A stretch of 64,000 nt of DNA from Prinsepia uniflora (lineage: Eukaryota; Streptophyta; Magnoliopsida; Rosales; Rosaceae). The stretch spans positions 35,486,693-35,550,692 of the forward strand of contig CM064875.1 of assembly GCA_032719365.1 (NCBI GenBank), written 5' to 3'. The translations under genes were made by a program, and so were the position numbers. Positions 32,916 through 44,429 of this stretch are shown piece by piece (position 1 is the first letter of the stretch; each line of letters begins with the position of its first letter). The notes beneath the pieces were generated by a model, which saw nothing but the letters and a program-made list of their open reading frames with translations, made no database searches and was not told the origin of the DNA.

Positions 32916-34220
32916 TTACTCAAGAAAGTAGGGGTATTGCTCTCTCATCAAGGCTTCCGGCTTCCACGTTGCTTCCTCCACAAGAGAATTTCTCCACAGA
33001 ACTTTCACTAACTCAATGGTCTTGTTCCTTAGGACTTTCTGTTTCCAATCATGGATCTGTACTGGTTGTTCTTCAAAAATCAAATCTGTCCTAAGTTCCA
33101 AAGGTTGTTCCGCCTGGATATACGATTCTTCCTGTACATATTTATGAAGCATTGACACATGGAAGATATTGTGTACTCGTGCTAAGTTCGGAGGCAAGTC
33201 CATTCGGTACGCCACTTTGCCCAGTCTCTCCACTATCTCATACGGTCTGATATACTGAGGGATCAGTTTCCCTCAGCTTCCAAAAGGAAATATGCCCTTC
33301 CACGATGATAGTTTCAAAAACACCCAGTCTCCTACCTCAAACTCAAGATCCTGCACTTTACGATCTGCATAGCTCTTTTGACGATCCTGCACTGGCTTCA
33401 GTCGCTCCTTGATGGTCTTGAATTTTTCTTGGGTCACGTCCATAAGTTTTGGTGTGAACAAAGCCCTATCACCAATCTTAGTCCAGCACAAAGGTGTTTT
33501 GTACTGTCATCCATACAGTGCCTCAAACGACACCATCCCGATGCTCGCCTGGTAACTATTATTATAGGCAAATTCCATCAAAGGTAAGTAGGTATCCCAA
33601 GTGCCTTGGAACTGTAACACACATGCTCTCATCATGTCTTCCAAAACCTGGATGGTCCTTTCTGACTACCCATCAGTTTGAGGGTGAAACGCCGCGCTGA
33701 AGTGCAATCTCGTACCAAGGGCTATCTTTAACCTCTGCCAAAACCTTGATGTAAACTGCGGATCTCGATATAACACAATCGACGTTGGAGTACCATGCAA
33801 TCAGACTATCTCATCAATAAACAATTGTGCCATTCGATTGGGCTTAAAGGTTTCACGCACGGGTAGGAAGTGCGCCGACTTAGTAAGGCGATCCATGATT
33901 ACCCAAACACCATCAAATCCACTTCGGGTAGTTGGTAACTAAAACAGGAAGTCCATGGTAATATGGTCCCACTTCCACTCGGGAATTGGGAGGGGCTGCA
34001 GGGGTCCATAAGGTCACTGTCGTTCAGCTTTCACCTGTTGGCAAATCAAACACCGACTTACGCAGTCCGCAATCTCTCGTTTCATTCCTACCCACTAGTA
34101 ATATTCTTGAAGTGTTCGATACATTTCGTTTCCCCCAGGATGCATGGCATAGGCCTAACTGTGAGCTTCCTCAAGTATCTCAGTCCTCAGTGCCATATCC
34201 TCTGGCACGCACAACCGACC
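32916..34220 (-). pseudogene. Integrase of element D with chromodomain-like tail, broken
   Basis: Read leftwards from 34220 there is an HHCC-type zinc-binding region (MHPGGNEMYRTL, CLICQQVKAE, about 34030-34165). The catalytic core follows, with ITMDF (about 33955), a second Asp in YRDPQF (about 33765) and the Glu region DG-stop-SERT (about 33660). The C-terminal region is at 33233-32916, ending in VKVLWRN, EEATWK and YPYFLE. That tail resembles the GPY/F plus chromodomain-like end of Tekay chromoviruses, which is thought to direct insertion to heterochromatin. At least five in-frame stops break the frame, several of them TAG where Gln or Trp is usual. Confidence 0.85.
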
Positions 34221-35966
34221 CTATTTCAAAACTGAACCGTTGTCCCTGATGGTAAAATCTTGTCTTTCCCCGGCTTCGACTCCCAATCTGATGAGGTATA
34301 AGGCTGTGTCACGAAGTTGAGCGTCTTGGATCTGATCCAGCAATAGGGGCCTCACATGATAGGTCGCCAAAAGATCCCCATCCTTTTCCATTCCAAGACT
34401 AACTCCGGTCCATCGGAGTTCCACTAGCAACGGCAAGTAGATCAAACGCAGATGGGAAACCGAACCAATCACCTTCCTACTCAAGGCGTCTGCTACAACA
34501 TTCACTTTGCGGGGGTGATACTCAATGGTACAGTCATAGTCCTTAATTAGTTCCAGCCATCGTCTTTGTCTCAGATTCAACTCCTTCTGAGTGAAAATAT
34601 ACTTCAAACTCTGATGGTCGGTATAGATCTTACACGTCTCGCCGTACAAGTAGTGTCTCCAAATCTTTAGCACATACCACCACTGCTAACTCCAAGTCAT
34701 GAGTCGGATAGTTCACCTTGTGTGGTTTCAACTGTCGAGAGGCATAAGTTATAACTCTTCCATGCTGCATCAACACACATCCCAGACCCTGTAAGGATGC
34801 ATCGCTATAAACCACAAACTCCCCACCATCACTTGGTAAAGCCAAAAGAGGACAGTGGTCAACCTTTCCTTTAATCCCTGGAAGCTTTTTTCGCAGTGCT
34901 CTGTCGAAACGAAGTTAACCCCTTTCCTCGTCAAGCTGTTTAAGGGAGCTGCAATGGTAGAGAAGCCTTCCAAAAAACGTCTGTAATACCCTACCAAACC
35001 AAGGAAGCTTCGAACCTCCGCCACTATTTTAGGTTTCTCCCAATTCAAAATTGCCTCTGTCTTTTGGGGATCTACACTAATACCCTTGACTGAAATAACA
35101 TGACCTAGGAAGCCAACGCTATTAAACCAAAATTGACACTTGCTAAACTTAGGGAATAACTAGGCTTTTCTCAACCTTCTCAGCACCAACCTTAGATGTT
35201 TCTTGTGTGCCCTCGTACTTTTTGAATATACCAGTATGTCATCAATAAACACGATTACAAAACCTATCCAAATAGGACTTGAACACTCGATTCATAAAAT
35301 CCGTAAAAGCTGCGGGTGCATTTGTCAAACCAAAGGGCATCACTAAAAACTCAAAATGCCCATACCTAGTTCGAAAATCTGTCTTCAGAACATCTCCCTC
35401 GGCGATCCGTAACTGATGATATCCTGACCTCAATTTGATCTTTGAAAAGTACCTGGCTCCCTTCAACTGGTCGAATAGATCGTCTATCCGGGGTAAGGGA
35501 TACTTATTCCTCACTGTCACCTTTTTTAACTGCCGGTAATCCGTACACAGTCTGAGACTACCCTTTTTTTCCTCACAAACAGGACCGGTGCTCCCTACGG
35601 CGACACACCGGGTCGGATGAATCCCATTTTGAGTATCTCCTATAGTTGTTTCCTTAATTCCCTCAGTTCTACTGGTGCCATACGATAGGGTGCTTGTGCA
35701 ATAGGTCCGATCTCTGGAAGTAGCTCCATCGTAAACCCAATCTCTCGGGGTCGGGGCAGTCCTGATAAATCTTCTGGAAACACATCTGGGAAGTCCCGCA
35801 CTATCGGTATATCTTCCATTCTTGGCGTCGCAATACTCATGTCCACTACATGAGCTAGATACCCCTGAAAACCCTTCTTTAGTAACTTTCGTGTCGTGAG
35901 GGCTGAAACAATTCTTGGTGATGAACTCATGACGTCTCCCTGGAAGGTCAAATCAGGCACGACCAT
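34221..35966 (-). pseudogene. Reverse transcriptase and RNase H of element D, broken
   Basis: The protease-RT linker (35966-35640) reads EDIPIVRDFPDVFPEDLSGLP. The RT follows, with YPLPRIDDLF (about 35500), FSKIKLRSGYHQLRI, MPFGLTNAPAAF (about 35330) and the catalytic FIDDILVYSK (about 35225-35255), reached only after a one-base frameshift at about 35250. The connection (FLGLVGYYRRF, about 35010) leads to RNase H with YSDASLQGLGCVL (about 34790) and YTDHQSLKYIF (about 34610), split by another frameshift near 34650. The DALSRK end is at about 34480. All catalytic motifs can be read but not in one frame. Confidence 0.9.
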
Positions 35967-36405
35967 ACTTCAAATCAGCACTCTCTTTTTACTACAATCC
36001 ATCAGCGCCCCATGTTTGGAAAACCAATCCATACCAAGGATCACATCAAAGTCATGTAAATCTAACACTATCAAATCTGCCAGCAACTCAAAGTCCCCTA
36101 TCCTAACTGGACAGTTCCTTAACACCTGGTTCACTACATATACATCCCCAGTCAGGGTACCAACACTCGAGTCATCCTCAAGTACTGATAACTCTCAACC
36201 CAATAACCCAGCACAACCTCGCGAAATAAATGAATGGGTGGCTCCTGGGTCCATCAATACACGTACAGACACATCAGAGATAGTAAGTGTACCTGTCACC
36301 ACCTCAGGAGTTGTCCTGGCCTCCTACCTAGTAATCATGAAAGCTCGAACCTGGGGTCCTGCTCCACGACCACGTCCTCGTGGTCCCCTGCGATCTTCTC
36401 GATAG
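35967..36405 (-). pseudogene. Aspartic protease of element D, broken
   Basis: The minus-strand translation gives VLMDPGATHSFIS at about 36222-36262, the retropepsin active-site region with DPG rather than the more usual DSG. FDVILGMDWF follows at about 36020-36050. A stop lies between them (near 36195). Retropepsin processes the gag-pol polyprotein. Confidence 0.8.
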
Positions 36406-36410
36406 CCACT

Positions 36411-37356
36411 CTATCCTCTACCCCTAGAAGCATCTGACACGGTACTCGGTGTCTGTCCTACTGCATTACCACTCGACCACTGTGGGCATCCCCTCGATAT
36501 ATGACCAGCCTCACCACAAGTATAGCACGTCATGTGCCTCGTCCAGTTTACAGACCCCCACTGAGGTGCCATTCTACTGCGGTGCGCTGTAACTGGTTCC
36601 ACGGCTTCTGCCAGACCGACCACCACTCGACGATCCACCACTGCAGGATAACTGTCCTCCGCTGAACTGACCTCCCTTCGGGGCCATGTGGCCCGAGGGT
36701 CTAGAAAAAGAACGGTTTCTGCGTCGTCCCGAATCAGCCTCCTGCTGGCAATTGGCCCAGCTAGTCTCCACCCTGGCCGCAGCATCAGCCAGCTCTCGAA
36801 TTGTAGAGAAAATCATCGCAGAGGAAGTCACCATAGCTCGAATATCGCCTCTTAGACCCTGCTCAAAACGACAGCACCTGTCTGCCTCTGTCCTCACATA
36901 GACCTCCGTAAACCTGGACAATCTATGGAACCGCTGCTCATACTCCGCAACAATCGAGTTCCCTTGTTGGAGATGCAAGAACTCAAACTCGTTCACCTCA
37001 CGGAAGGCATGGGGATAATACTTGTCTAAGAATCGGCTCTTGAACTCTTCCCAAGTCCCAACCAGAGCATCCCAGGCCTCTAACTCCAGTGTATACCACC
37101 ACTCATGGGCCTCACCATCAAGCAAAAAGGTGGCCAACAGTACCTTCTGCTCAGGCGGACAGGACATCACCAGGAAGATCTTATCTAGCCTCAAAATCCA
37201 ACGGTGAGCCATCTCAGGATCAGCCTTACCACTGAACACCGTGGCACCCAGGTGACATGCTAGCCCAATCAAAGAACTCCCAGTACTCGAACCTCCTGAG
37301 TCTCCAGCGAGACCCATCTCAAGTGGTGTAAACGGGGGTACTCGTCTCAGGGGCAT
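36411..37356 (-). pseudogene. gag of element D with CCHC zinc knuckle, one frameshift
   Basis: The start MPLRRVPPFTPLEMG at 37356 opens a 260-codon frame (to 36574). It contains the capsid-type core (FSGKADPEMAHRWI, LDGEAHEWW, FKSRFLDKYYP, FLHLQQGNSIVAEYEQRF) and a Ser/Gly/Arg-rich tail. The zinc knuckle CYTCGEAGHISRGC (about 36485-36530) is in the overlapping frame 36785-36411, so a frameshift lies between about 36590 and 36780. Order and spacing match the gag of Tekay-type elements. This is the best-preserved coding part of D. Confidence 0.9.
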
Positions 37357-37446
37357 ACTTAACTGTTAAGAGGCATAAATAATAAGATTAGTATGACAAA
37401 ATATGCGTGTCAATGTACCTTGTACATACCGTTAACATAATGCTCA

Positions 37447-37458
37447 GCTTTGATACGA
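37447..37458 (-). other. tRNA-Met-type PBS of element D, two mismatches
   Basis: On the minus strand it reads TCGTATCAAAGC, three bases after the LTR end TGTCA. It differs from TGGTATCAGAGC at two positions. Confidence 0.85.
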
Positions 37459-39334
37459 ACTTGACAGGACCCGCCCCGTTTTCCCTGGGGACCACTGGGG
37501 GAAGGCCTGCTCCCATCTGACAAGTAACTCAAAATACGAAAAATACCCTTCCAAGGGTTCTTATTACACAAATACCCCTACTGGGGGTTCTAGATACACA
37601 CCGGTATGTTTAATACAACGAAATGTCAGACAAGGGAAATGAACATTATTTTCATACTAATACAATAGAAGATAACCCCTACCCCTCAGGGTGGTCAAAA
37701 CGCAACGGTGATATTTATGCCTCGGCCCTGGAGTCGATGCTCGCCTCGGTTTCCTCTCCTGGAGGGTCAAGAAAACTATTAAAATATGAGTGCACCAAAA
37801 ATAAAGTAGTTATAAATTCATTTGAACATTTAAATATTATGACCCTCCGTTTCTGTAAACATGTATGCATTCAGTAGAAATCATATAAACACATTCAACT
37901 ATAAAAACATGTAACATATTTATACATATATGTATATCTATACATAAATACATATGAGCATGTGCAACCACAAATCACTTGTAACCATATATCCACATAA
38001 CCCTTCCTTGGCATACTAACGCACACTCGGGGCACACAGCTCCTAGGGAACATATCCCCACAATAATCTGCCACGATCTATAAATATGTATGCATACACT
38101 CGGGGTCTCACTCCGAGTCTACCCCCCGGATCTACGAAGTCTAGGAGGACCTAGGTTCGGACCTTGTCCCTCTAACTCCTGGAACACGCTCCCTCTTAGA
38201 GTTGCTCATCCCAATTAGTATATCGCGCTCTCTCAAACTTCTGAAACGCGCTCCCTCTTGGAGTCGCTCCCTCTACCCCCAGGATCTACGACATCTGGAG
38301 GAGACCAATCCGCATAGTTAGAAGGGTATATACATATACGTGTGAAAACATTTGAAATTCGTCTTTTCAAACCATGTCAAAACCATTACCCATAATTTCT
38401 TTATAAACCAAACCTTTGGACCAAAATGTCCCAAATCACCAGCTCATCTATTTCGTCCACAAATCATTTCGAAACACCGTTGACTACCCATATCCGAGTC
38501 AACGGTCGTCAAATGGGTCTCAAGCCTGATACGACCATTTTCATGTAAATCCGTGCATTTCTCGAAATCCGTAATTCAAACATCAAATTTCACAATTACA
38601 AAAAATTTTGCATAAAAAATTTAGAAAACAAGTGTAATGGTTATGCATGCATTTCATTTATAAAATCAACGGTCCACTCACAGACCGTCCTTATTGCGCT
38701 AACAAACCGGCTAAACCTGTCCTGAAGCTAAACACAATCTCCGAGCCTACCCAAATACACTTAAGGGTCACTAACTGACCCTACAAGATCTAGCATCGAA
38801 CCCTAGAACAAAACCGACTCGTGAACGCGCTCCAAACATGCTTCCCGAGGCTTCCAATCTCAATTTGACCTACTTAATGATCTCAGATCGACATGAAACC
38901 ACCACCATTGGATCCGGAACGTTGAAGCTTTAAAATTGGTGCCGGTCCCGCCTCGAAATTTATGCCCACTTACCCCCACGTGTGTGGTCAACGCTGCTGG
39001 TCAAAGTCAACAGTCAACGCTGCTGACGTCAGCTGTCAATGATCAACGATGTTGACGTCAGCATGACATCATCTGACAATATCAGTCTGACAGGTGTTAG
39101 GCTCTAATAGGTGCCACGTGTCAACAACCGATTGGTCCACGTCACTGACATGTCAGTGACACGTGGAGTCCTCTTATTGGGCCACGTCACTGACATGTCA
39201 GTGCTGACTGTGTGCTAACATGTGAGACGTGTCGTCGTCTGTGTCAGGACTCGACCCTGCTCAGTCAGGACCCAACTCATCTAGCACCATATTGTCCACT
39301 TTGGGCCTCCCCCTCACGGTTTTGTTTTCGGGAG

Positions 39335-39424
39335 CTCATGGTGCAACTTCCCAAGGGGTCACCCATCATGGAATTGCACCAGCCTTAACTCGCTTAACTT
39401 TGGGGTTCCAATCCCCCCCCCCCC
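39335..39424 (-). ncRNA. 5S-rRNA-like segment in Cassandra LTR (left copy)
   Basis: The minus strand shows AGTTAAGCG (A-box, 39391-39399), then about 24 nt later GATGGGTGACC (C-box, 39357-39367), then TTGGGAAGT and TTGCACC. This is the order and near-spacing of the plant 5S rRNA internal promoter and 3' end. A run of 12 C (39413-39424) interrupts the region just upstream. It is a promoter-like relic, not a functional 5S gene. Confidence 0.85.
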
Positions 39425-39717
39425 AAAGCCACTTGAGCTCCCAAAACGCCTAGTACTAGATCGGTGTGTGCCTACACCTTTAAGGAACACCAGCATCCTC
39501 TCTCCTAGACCATTCCCCCTCGCAGGAATGTGGGATTGTTCACCGCTCCCTACAGGACACGGGTCTTACAATCCACCCCCCTTAGGGCCCAACGTCCTCG
39601 CTGGCACACTTCCCGATCGGGGGTCTAGCTTTGATTCTCGATCAGGACCCGACTTATCTAGCACCATATTGTCCATTTTGGGCCTCACCCTCACGGTTTT
39701 GTTTTCAGGAGCTTATG

Positions 39718-39800
39718 GTGCAACTTCCTAGGGGGTCACCCATCATGGAATTGCACCAGCCTCAACTCGCTTAACTTTGGGGTTCCAATCCCCCCCAAAG
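39718..39800 (-). ncRNA. 5S-rRNA-like segment in Cassandra LTR (right copy)
   Basis: The same motifs as the left copy: A-box AGTTAAGCG at 39768-39776 and C-box GATGGGTGACC at 39734-39744. The C run is shorter here. Confidence 0.85.
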
Positions 39801-41371
39801 CCACTTGAGCTCCCAAAAGTCCTAGTGCTAGATAGGTGTGTGCCTACATCTTTAAGGCACACCACCATCCTTTCCCAGACCATTCCCCCTCGCAAGAATG
39901 TGGGATTGTTCACCGTTCTCTACAGGACACGGGTCTTATAGTCTAGGTGGTCCACGTTTCAGACAGTCTGACAGATGATGACGTCAGCCGATGACATCAT
40001 CGTCCCTGACCTAGCGACGGGTCTGCAAATCGGGTTGCCCAGGCCTGTGAACTCGATCTGACTAATACTCCCTAATTTCTGACCCGTTTCAAAAATCGGT
40101 TCTACGAAAAATGATCGTCTAGACGTCTAGGTTGGATCTAAAGGTTCAAAAATGAGAAATTGAGATTGAATCGATACCTAGGAATTGCTATAGTGGACCT
40201 CTATTTTTCTTCAAGCTTTTACGATCGATTCATGTGCCTTCGAGCTTGGTTTTGAGTTCTAATCGATGTGCATGAACCTAAGAATCACAAAGAAACCCTC
40301 AATTCCTTCAAACAAAGCTCCCAACACGAAATCAAGAAATTGACCCGTGAATTGAAATTCGGGTTTTTACCTGCATGTTTCCCCCACCGTTCACGGTGGT
40401 TCTCCGCCCTCCAGTCTCTCCTCTGCTCTTCTAAACGCTCACAACAGTGACCAAAACGGGTTTTTTACACAGAGAAATGGATTGTGGGTTGGGTGTGTTT
40501 GTGAGATCGATCTCAGTTTATTGCACGATAAGGAAATAGGAAGAAAATCTACTTCCTATCTTTTTGGTAAATGACAGGACCCATCCCAATCCCCCCGGGA
40601 TTAGTGCGGGATGACCCTGCTCCCGTCTGACACGAAGTGTCAGACAAGGGATATTTCCGACCTTTGCCCTCCCGGGCTATCAGAGTACACCAGGATCCAG
40701 AGGAGGTATGTGATATCTCGGTCTCTGCTACAGTCCATATCCGATGTCAACCTGAAGGGCAGTCAAAACATTAAAAACTGTGAGTGGACAAAACAAGAGT
40801 TTATAAAAACATTTAATAAGAAGACATTGGTACCCCTCACTAAAAAGCATGCATGCATTCGAAAACCATTTATCCAAAACAAACCATATGTGGGACTAAG
40901 CCCAAAGCAGATATAAACCAAGGTCGAAAGGACCACAATCAAAACGACCATACGAGCCACTGCCCAAATCCATAAGGGACTCGGCCCCAAACCATAAAGA
41001 AACCAAGTACATGAGCCACTGCTTAAATCCTGTGCACACCTGTGCACACCACATATCATATATCATATATCATATATATACATATAAGTCACACAACCAA
41101 CCCTGTCACGGTATACAAAGCTACGCGCGTGCTACCCGGGTCTCAATCCGAGTCTTCTCAAAGTCAAGGTCAATGTCCGCAGACCACTGATCTTACTCGA
41201 GGTAATAGTAACCATAGCCTTCCTGAGAGTAAGCAACCCAACTGGGGGTGACTCCACTCAGTCGGTGCTCCGTGACTACTCCGGGGTCCACCCAGGCCAA
41301 CGACCCTCCCCGGAGGAGATAATAGAAGTAAAGGAAGGTAGATGAACATATATATACATAACATAATATCC

Positions 41372-41598
41372 ATGCCCGGTTCCCCTGAACCGTCATGATC
41401 CATACTATTCATAACCAAGGTAACATGCCGGTTCCCATAAACTGTCATGTACCGTAATAACATAACAAGGGTTCATGCCGGTCCCCATAAACCGTCAAGA
41501 ACCAGAATGACCTGACAAAGGTTCATGCCGGTTCCCATAAACCGTCATGAACCACAATGACCTTTCCAGAGTTCATGCCGGTTCCCATAAACCGTCAT
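41372..41598 (-). repeat. Five-unit 50-bp hairpin repeat array
   Basis: Units start at 41372, 41424, 41475, 41525 and 41575 with the same CGGTT-CCCATA-AACCG core. It has two units fewer than the element 1 LTRs, so the array changes in unit number. Confidence 0.88.
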
Positions 41599-42620
41599 GT
41601 ACTTGGAAATCCACGAAGGGTCCCTGACCCGAAATCATAAACCATAAAGTAACTGGGTCTCCGAACATATGACTCAACTGGGCACCGTGCCCGATATCTA
41701 TGGGTCAGTCACGACTCTGATCATAGTGATGCGTGCAACCATCCATCCAGGACCACCCTCAATCCTGGTATGTCGCCGTGAACGAATCAATCGACGCGAC
41801 CACCACAAGATCATGGTCCACTCATTACCGATCGATATCCTGAACCGTCAGCACTCCGAAGTCGAGCCTCCCCAGGCTGCCCGACAACGAATCGTGCATC
41901 GTGACCTCTCCGGAAGGAACACATCCCAATCCGGAGGCGAGCGTCGTATCGTTGATCGCCATGCACATAGCACCCGTCGCGACCACGATTTAGACCCGAA
42001 GGTCGTAAATAGTGTCATATGCCCGAGACAAAACCAAATGGGTCTCATACCCGAGTTTATCCATTTAGAAATCCAAAACCATTTCATTTAAATCAATAAA
42101 GGAATACAGACCCGTATAAGCACCGTATAAGATCGAAACCTCGAAATACGTGCTTATACGTAACCACATACAAATGCACCCATGGCATCATCAAACATGT
42201 AATAAAACATATAATAAACATTTATGCATGCACCAATTTAGAAAACAAGGTACACTCACAGACCGTCCTAGCTGCCGCCTCAATTTGCGTGCCATACGGC
42301 TCCCCGAGCCGATCATCGTCACTGGGACTCCCAAACCTGTCCAAATCATAATAGAAGGTTACTAACTACTTAATTAACCTCCTACCAAAGCCCCGTAATT
42401 TTCCCGATTTTCTAACTATTTTTAAAACCGAACCTAAACCTTCCGATGCCCCGAAACATATCGAGACGGTGTCCGATCGACACGAAACCAGTCCCAAAAT
42501 GTTCATTACATCGAATAGAAGATTTTGTATGTTGGAACCTTCCCCAGATTCCCTGCCACGCGCCCTCACGCACTACCTAAAGTGGCTGCGCGTGGGCTTC
42601 ACGCGCCAGCTACAGTACCT

Positions 42621-42980
42621 GCTGACGTCATCGCTGACGTCAGCATGACGTCATCTGACAGCTGTCAGGTCTGACATGTCAGACTCTGACAGGTGCCACG
42701 TGTCACGCTCCCATTGGTCCAGGTCACTGTGCTGTCAGTGCCACGAGGCAGTCTGACATGTGCCACATGTCATCACGGCACTGGTCCACGTCTGTGCCAC
42801 GTGTCAGCCCCTGATTGGGCCACGTCACTAACATGTCAGTGCTGACTGTGCACTGACATGTGACACGTGTCGCACTCCTATTGGCCCATTTTCTGACATG
42901 TCAGCTGACATTGTCAGATATGACAATGCTGACGTCATCCCTGACATGATGACGTCAGCAGGATGACGTCACCTGTCATC
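42621..42980. promoter_or_regulatory. Dense TGACGTCA / TGACATGTCA / CACGTG palindrome cluster
   Basis: Six TGACGTCA octamers, TGACAGCTGTCA, two TGACATGTCA and several CCACGTGTCA (G-box) motifs occur within 360 bp. This is the richest such cluster in the window. The motifs are the kind bound by TGA- and G-box-type bZIP factors; activity is inferred. Confidence 0.65.
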
Positions 42981-43549
42981 CCCTACATCGGTCAGACCGG
43001 TCTGAATCGGTCCGGTCCGGTTTTTCCTGCAACTTGGATCGGCGTAACCGGTCCAGGTCTCCTTCTCCCTCATTTTCGGTCCGTTTTCTTCCTTTCCAAT
43101 TCCTAAATTCCTATATCTTCATTTCCTATCTAACCCAATTAACAAAACTACCTAAAATCTTCGAAATCCGACCGGTTCAATTTTCCCGAAACCTCCCAGG
43201 GCTTCCCCGACGTCCAACCACCACCAAAACTCCTCTAACAACTCCCTAGCAACCTATTTAACTCAAACCAATCGTCCAAATCAATCCATAACATCAAAAT
43301 CCACGCAAAAATTGAAAATGGGCTTACCGGGTACCCGCTCGGGTTCTGGGTTCCCGCCACCGCCCACGGCGGTTCCAGCCACCAGCTGCCGTCCTTAGTC
43401 CTCCTCTCTCACCCTCTGGTCTCAGTTATGGTTACAAGGGAAGGGTTCGGTGTTTGGGTGAGAAATGGTGATCGGGTTGGTTTGGGAAAAATGGGAGAAA
43501 TGGATGCACGGTTAAGGGGTTTGATGCATGAATGAAATTGGTGTCCATT

Positions 43550-43575
43550 GGATGGGTGACACTTGTCACTCATCT
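43550..43575. promoter_or_regulatory. 26-nt LTR palindrome
   Basis: The arms are GGATGGGTGACA and TGTCACTCATCT: one G:T-type and one terminal mismatch. The copy at 59961 restores full pairing with CCC in the right arm. Confidence 0.6.
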
Positions 43576-44429
43576 ATTGGGCATCAGGACAAATATCTGG
43601 GCCCACTAGAGTCCAAAAGTGAACTCGTTTCGTACTTCGTGTAATAGTGCACTCGAACTTCCGTGAACCGTAATTTCGCCGTCGAACGTCCGAATTTGAC
43701 GTGCCGCCTGTCTATGGATTCGTATCGTCCTTATCTACGCAACGGTCTTTGGCCCTCGGCCATCGGACCTCCCGGTCAAAAAGTCAACATTTGACCCCTT
43801 TTATCCAAAATTACCAAAATGCCCCTAAACTTCCGAACGCCATAACTTCCTCCTCGAACGTCGGAATTGAACGTGCCACCTGTCTATGAACTCGTGACGT
43901 CCCGAACTACGTCACGGTCATCGGTCAAAGTCCATTTGACCACCCGATTGAAAAGTCAACGTTTTCCACCACTAGGGGCAAAACGGTCATTTCGCATCGT
44001 TCGTACCGATTTCGCTCTACTAATCACGGATTAGCCTCACTAATCGTGATTAGTCACTAATCTAATCATGGAATTTGGGATGGGTCGTTACAGTAAACGA
44101 GCCAATTGGATAAGTGACATTTGTCACTCATCTGATGGGTCCAAGGGATCAGTCACCAATTCCCAGATGCCACTTGGTACAAATTCTTGTAACTCGAAAC
44201 AAATTCTTTCTCGAACTCCATGACCCGTATCTTTCACTCCGGTTGTCCAAATTCAGCGTGCCGCCTGTCTACGAACTCAGGGCGACACAATCTACGTAAT
44301 GGTCCAAGATTCAAAGTCGAACGATGCTTTGGATCAAAAGTCAACATCTTGCCTTGACCAAGGGAAAAACGATCATTTTACATATAGTTTCCATTAAATA
44401 AAATAATACAGAAAATCTGGGTCGTTACA

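Larger units (their letters stand above)
39242..39940 (-). mobile_element. Cassandra-type TRIM with 5S-rRNA-like LTRs
   Basis: Two direct repeats (39242-39570 and about 39632-39940) surround 61 bp. On the minus strand the LTR begins TGTAAGACCCGTGTCC and the left copy ends GTCGAGTCCTGACA. The TSD is GTCTG (39237-39241) and GTCTA (39941-39945); the left LTR of D confirms GTCTG as the empty site. Each LTR contains minus-strand sequence resembling plant 5S rRNA. The PPT TAAGGGGGGTGGAT is present. The tRNA-Met PBS is missing, and about 15 bp at the LTR edge next to it are deleted, so this copy is defective. Cassandra is a non-coding TRIM found across vascular plants. Confidence 0.9.
40572..44092 (-). 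mobile_element. Solo LTR of the A group (3521 bp), TSD GTAAA
   Basis: It starts TGACAGGACCC and ends GGGTCGTTACA, with exact GTAAA duplications at 40567-40571 and 44093-44097. It is the fullest copy of this LTR type in the window. Landmarks are modules TGTGAGTGGAC (40779-40789) and GTACACTCACA (42250-42260), a five-unit hairpin array (41372-41598), the conserved block (about 41855-41950), GCGCGTGGGCTTCACGCGC (42588-42606), a TGACGTCA cluster (42621-42980), a possible splice donor near 43327 and the palindrome (43550-43575). Confidence 0.95.
30310..44429 (-). mobile_element. Element D: Tekay/Del-type chromovirus with gag-pol relics
   Basis: A minus-strand element with exact GTTAA duplications at 30305-30309 and 44430-44434. 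The 3' LTR is at 30310-32882, the PPT at 32883-32896, pol then gag at 32916-37356, the PBS at 37447-37458 and the 5' LTR at 37462-44429. The 5' LTR was enlarged by a Cassandra TRIM and a 3.5-kb solo LTR. The gene order gag-protease-RT-RNase H-integrase-chromodomain-like tail and the tRNA-Met PBS fit the Tekay clade. All coding regions carry stops or frameshifts. Confidence 0.93.
37462..44429 (-). repeat. 5' LTR of element D, split by two insertions
   Basis: The LTR pieces are 37462-39241, 39941-40571 and 44093-44429. Together they match the left LTR collinearly. The left LTR supplies both empty sites: GTCTGGGTGG for Cassandra and GGTAAACGAGC for the solo LTR. The GTCCACTCACA module is at 38672-38682, while the opposite module is mutated (ATGAGTGCAC, about 37786). 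Confidence 0.92.

Noticed and set aside
39335..39424. True 5S rRNA gene
   Set aside because: Only the promoter boxes and 3' part are similar; the sequence is interrupted by a C run and lies in both LTRs of a TRIM.
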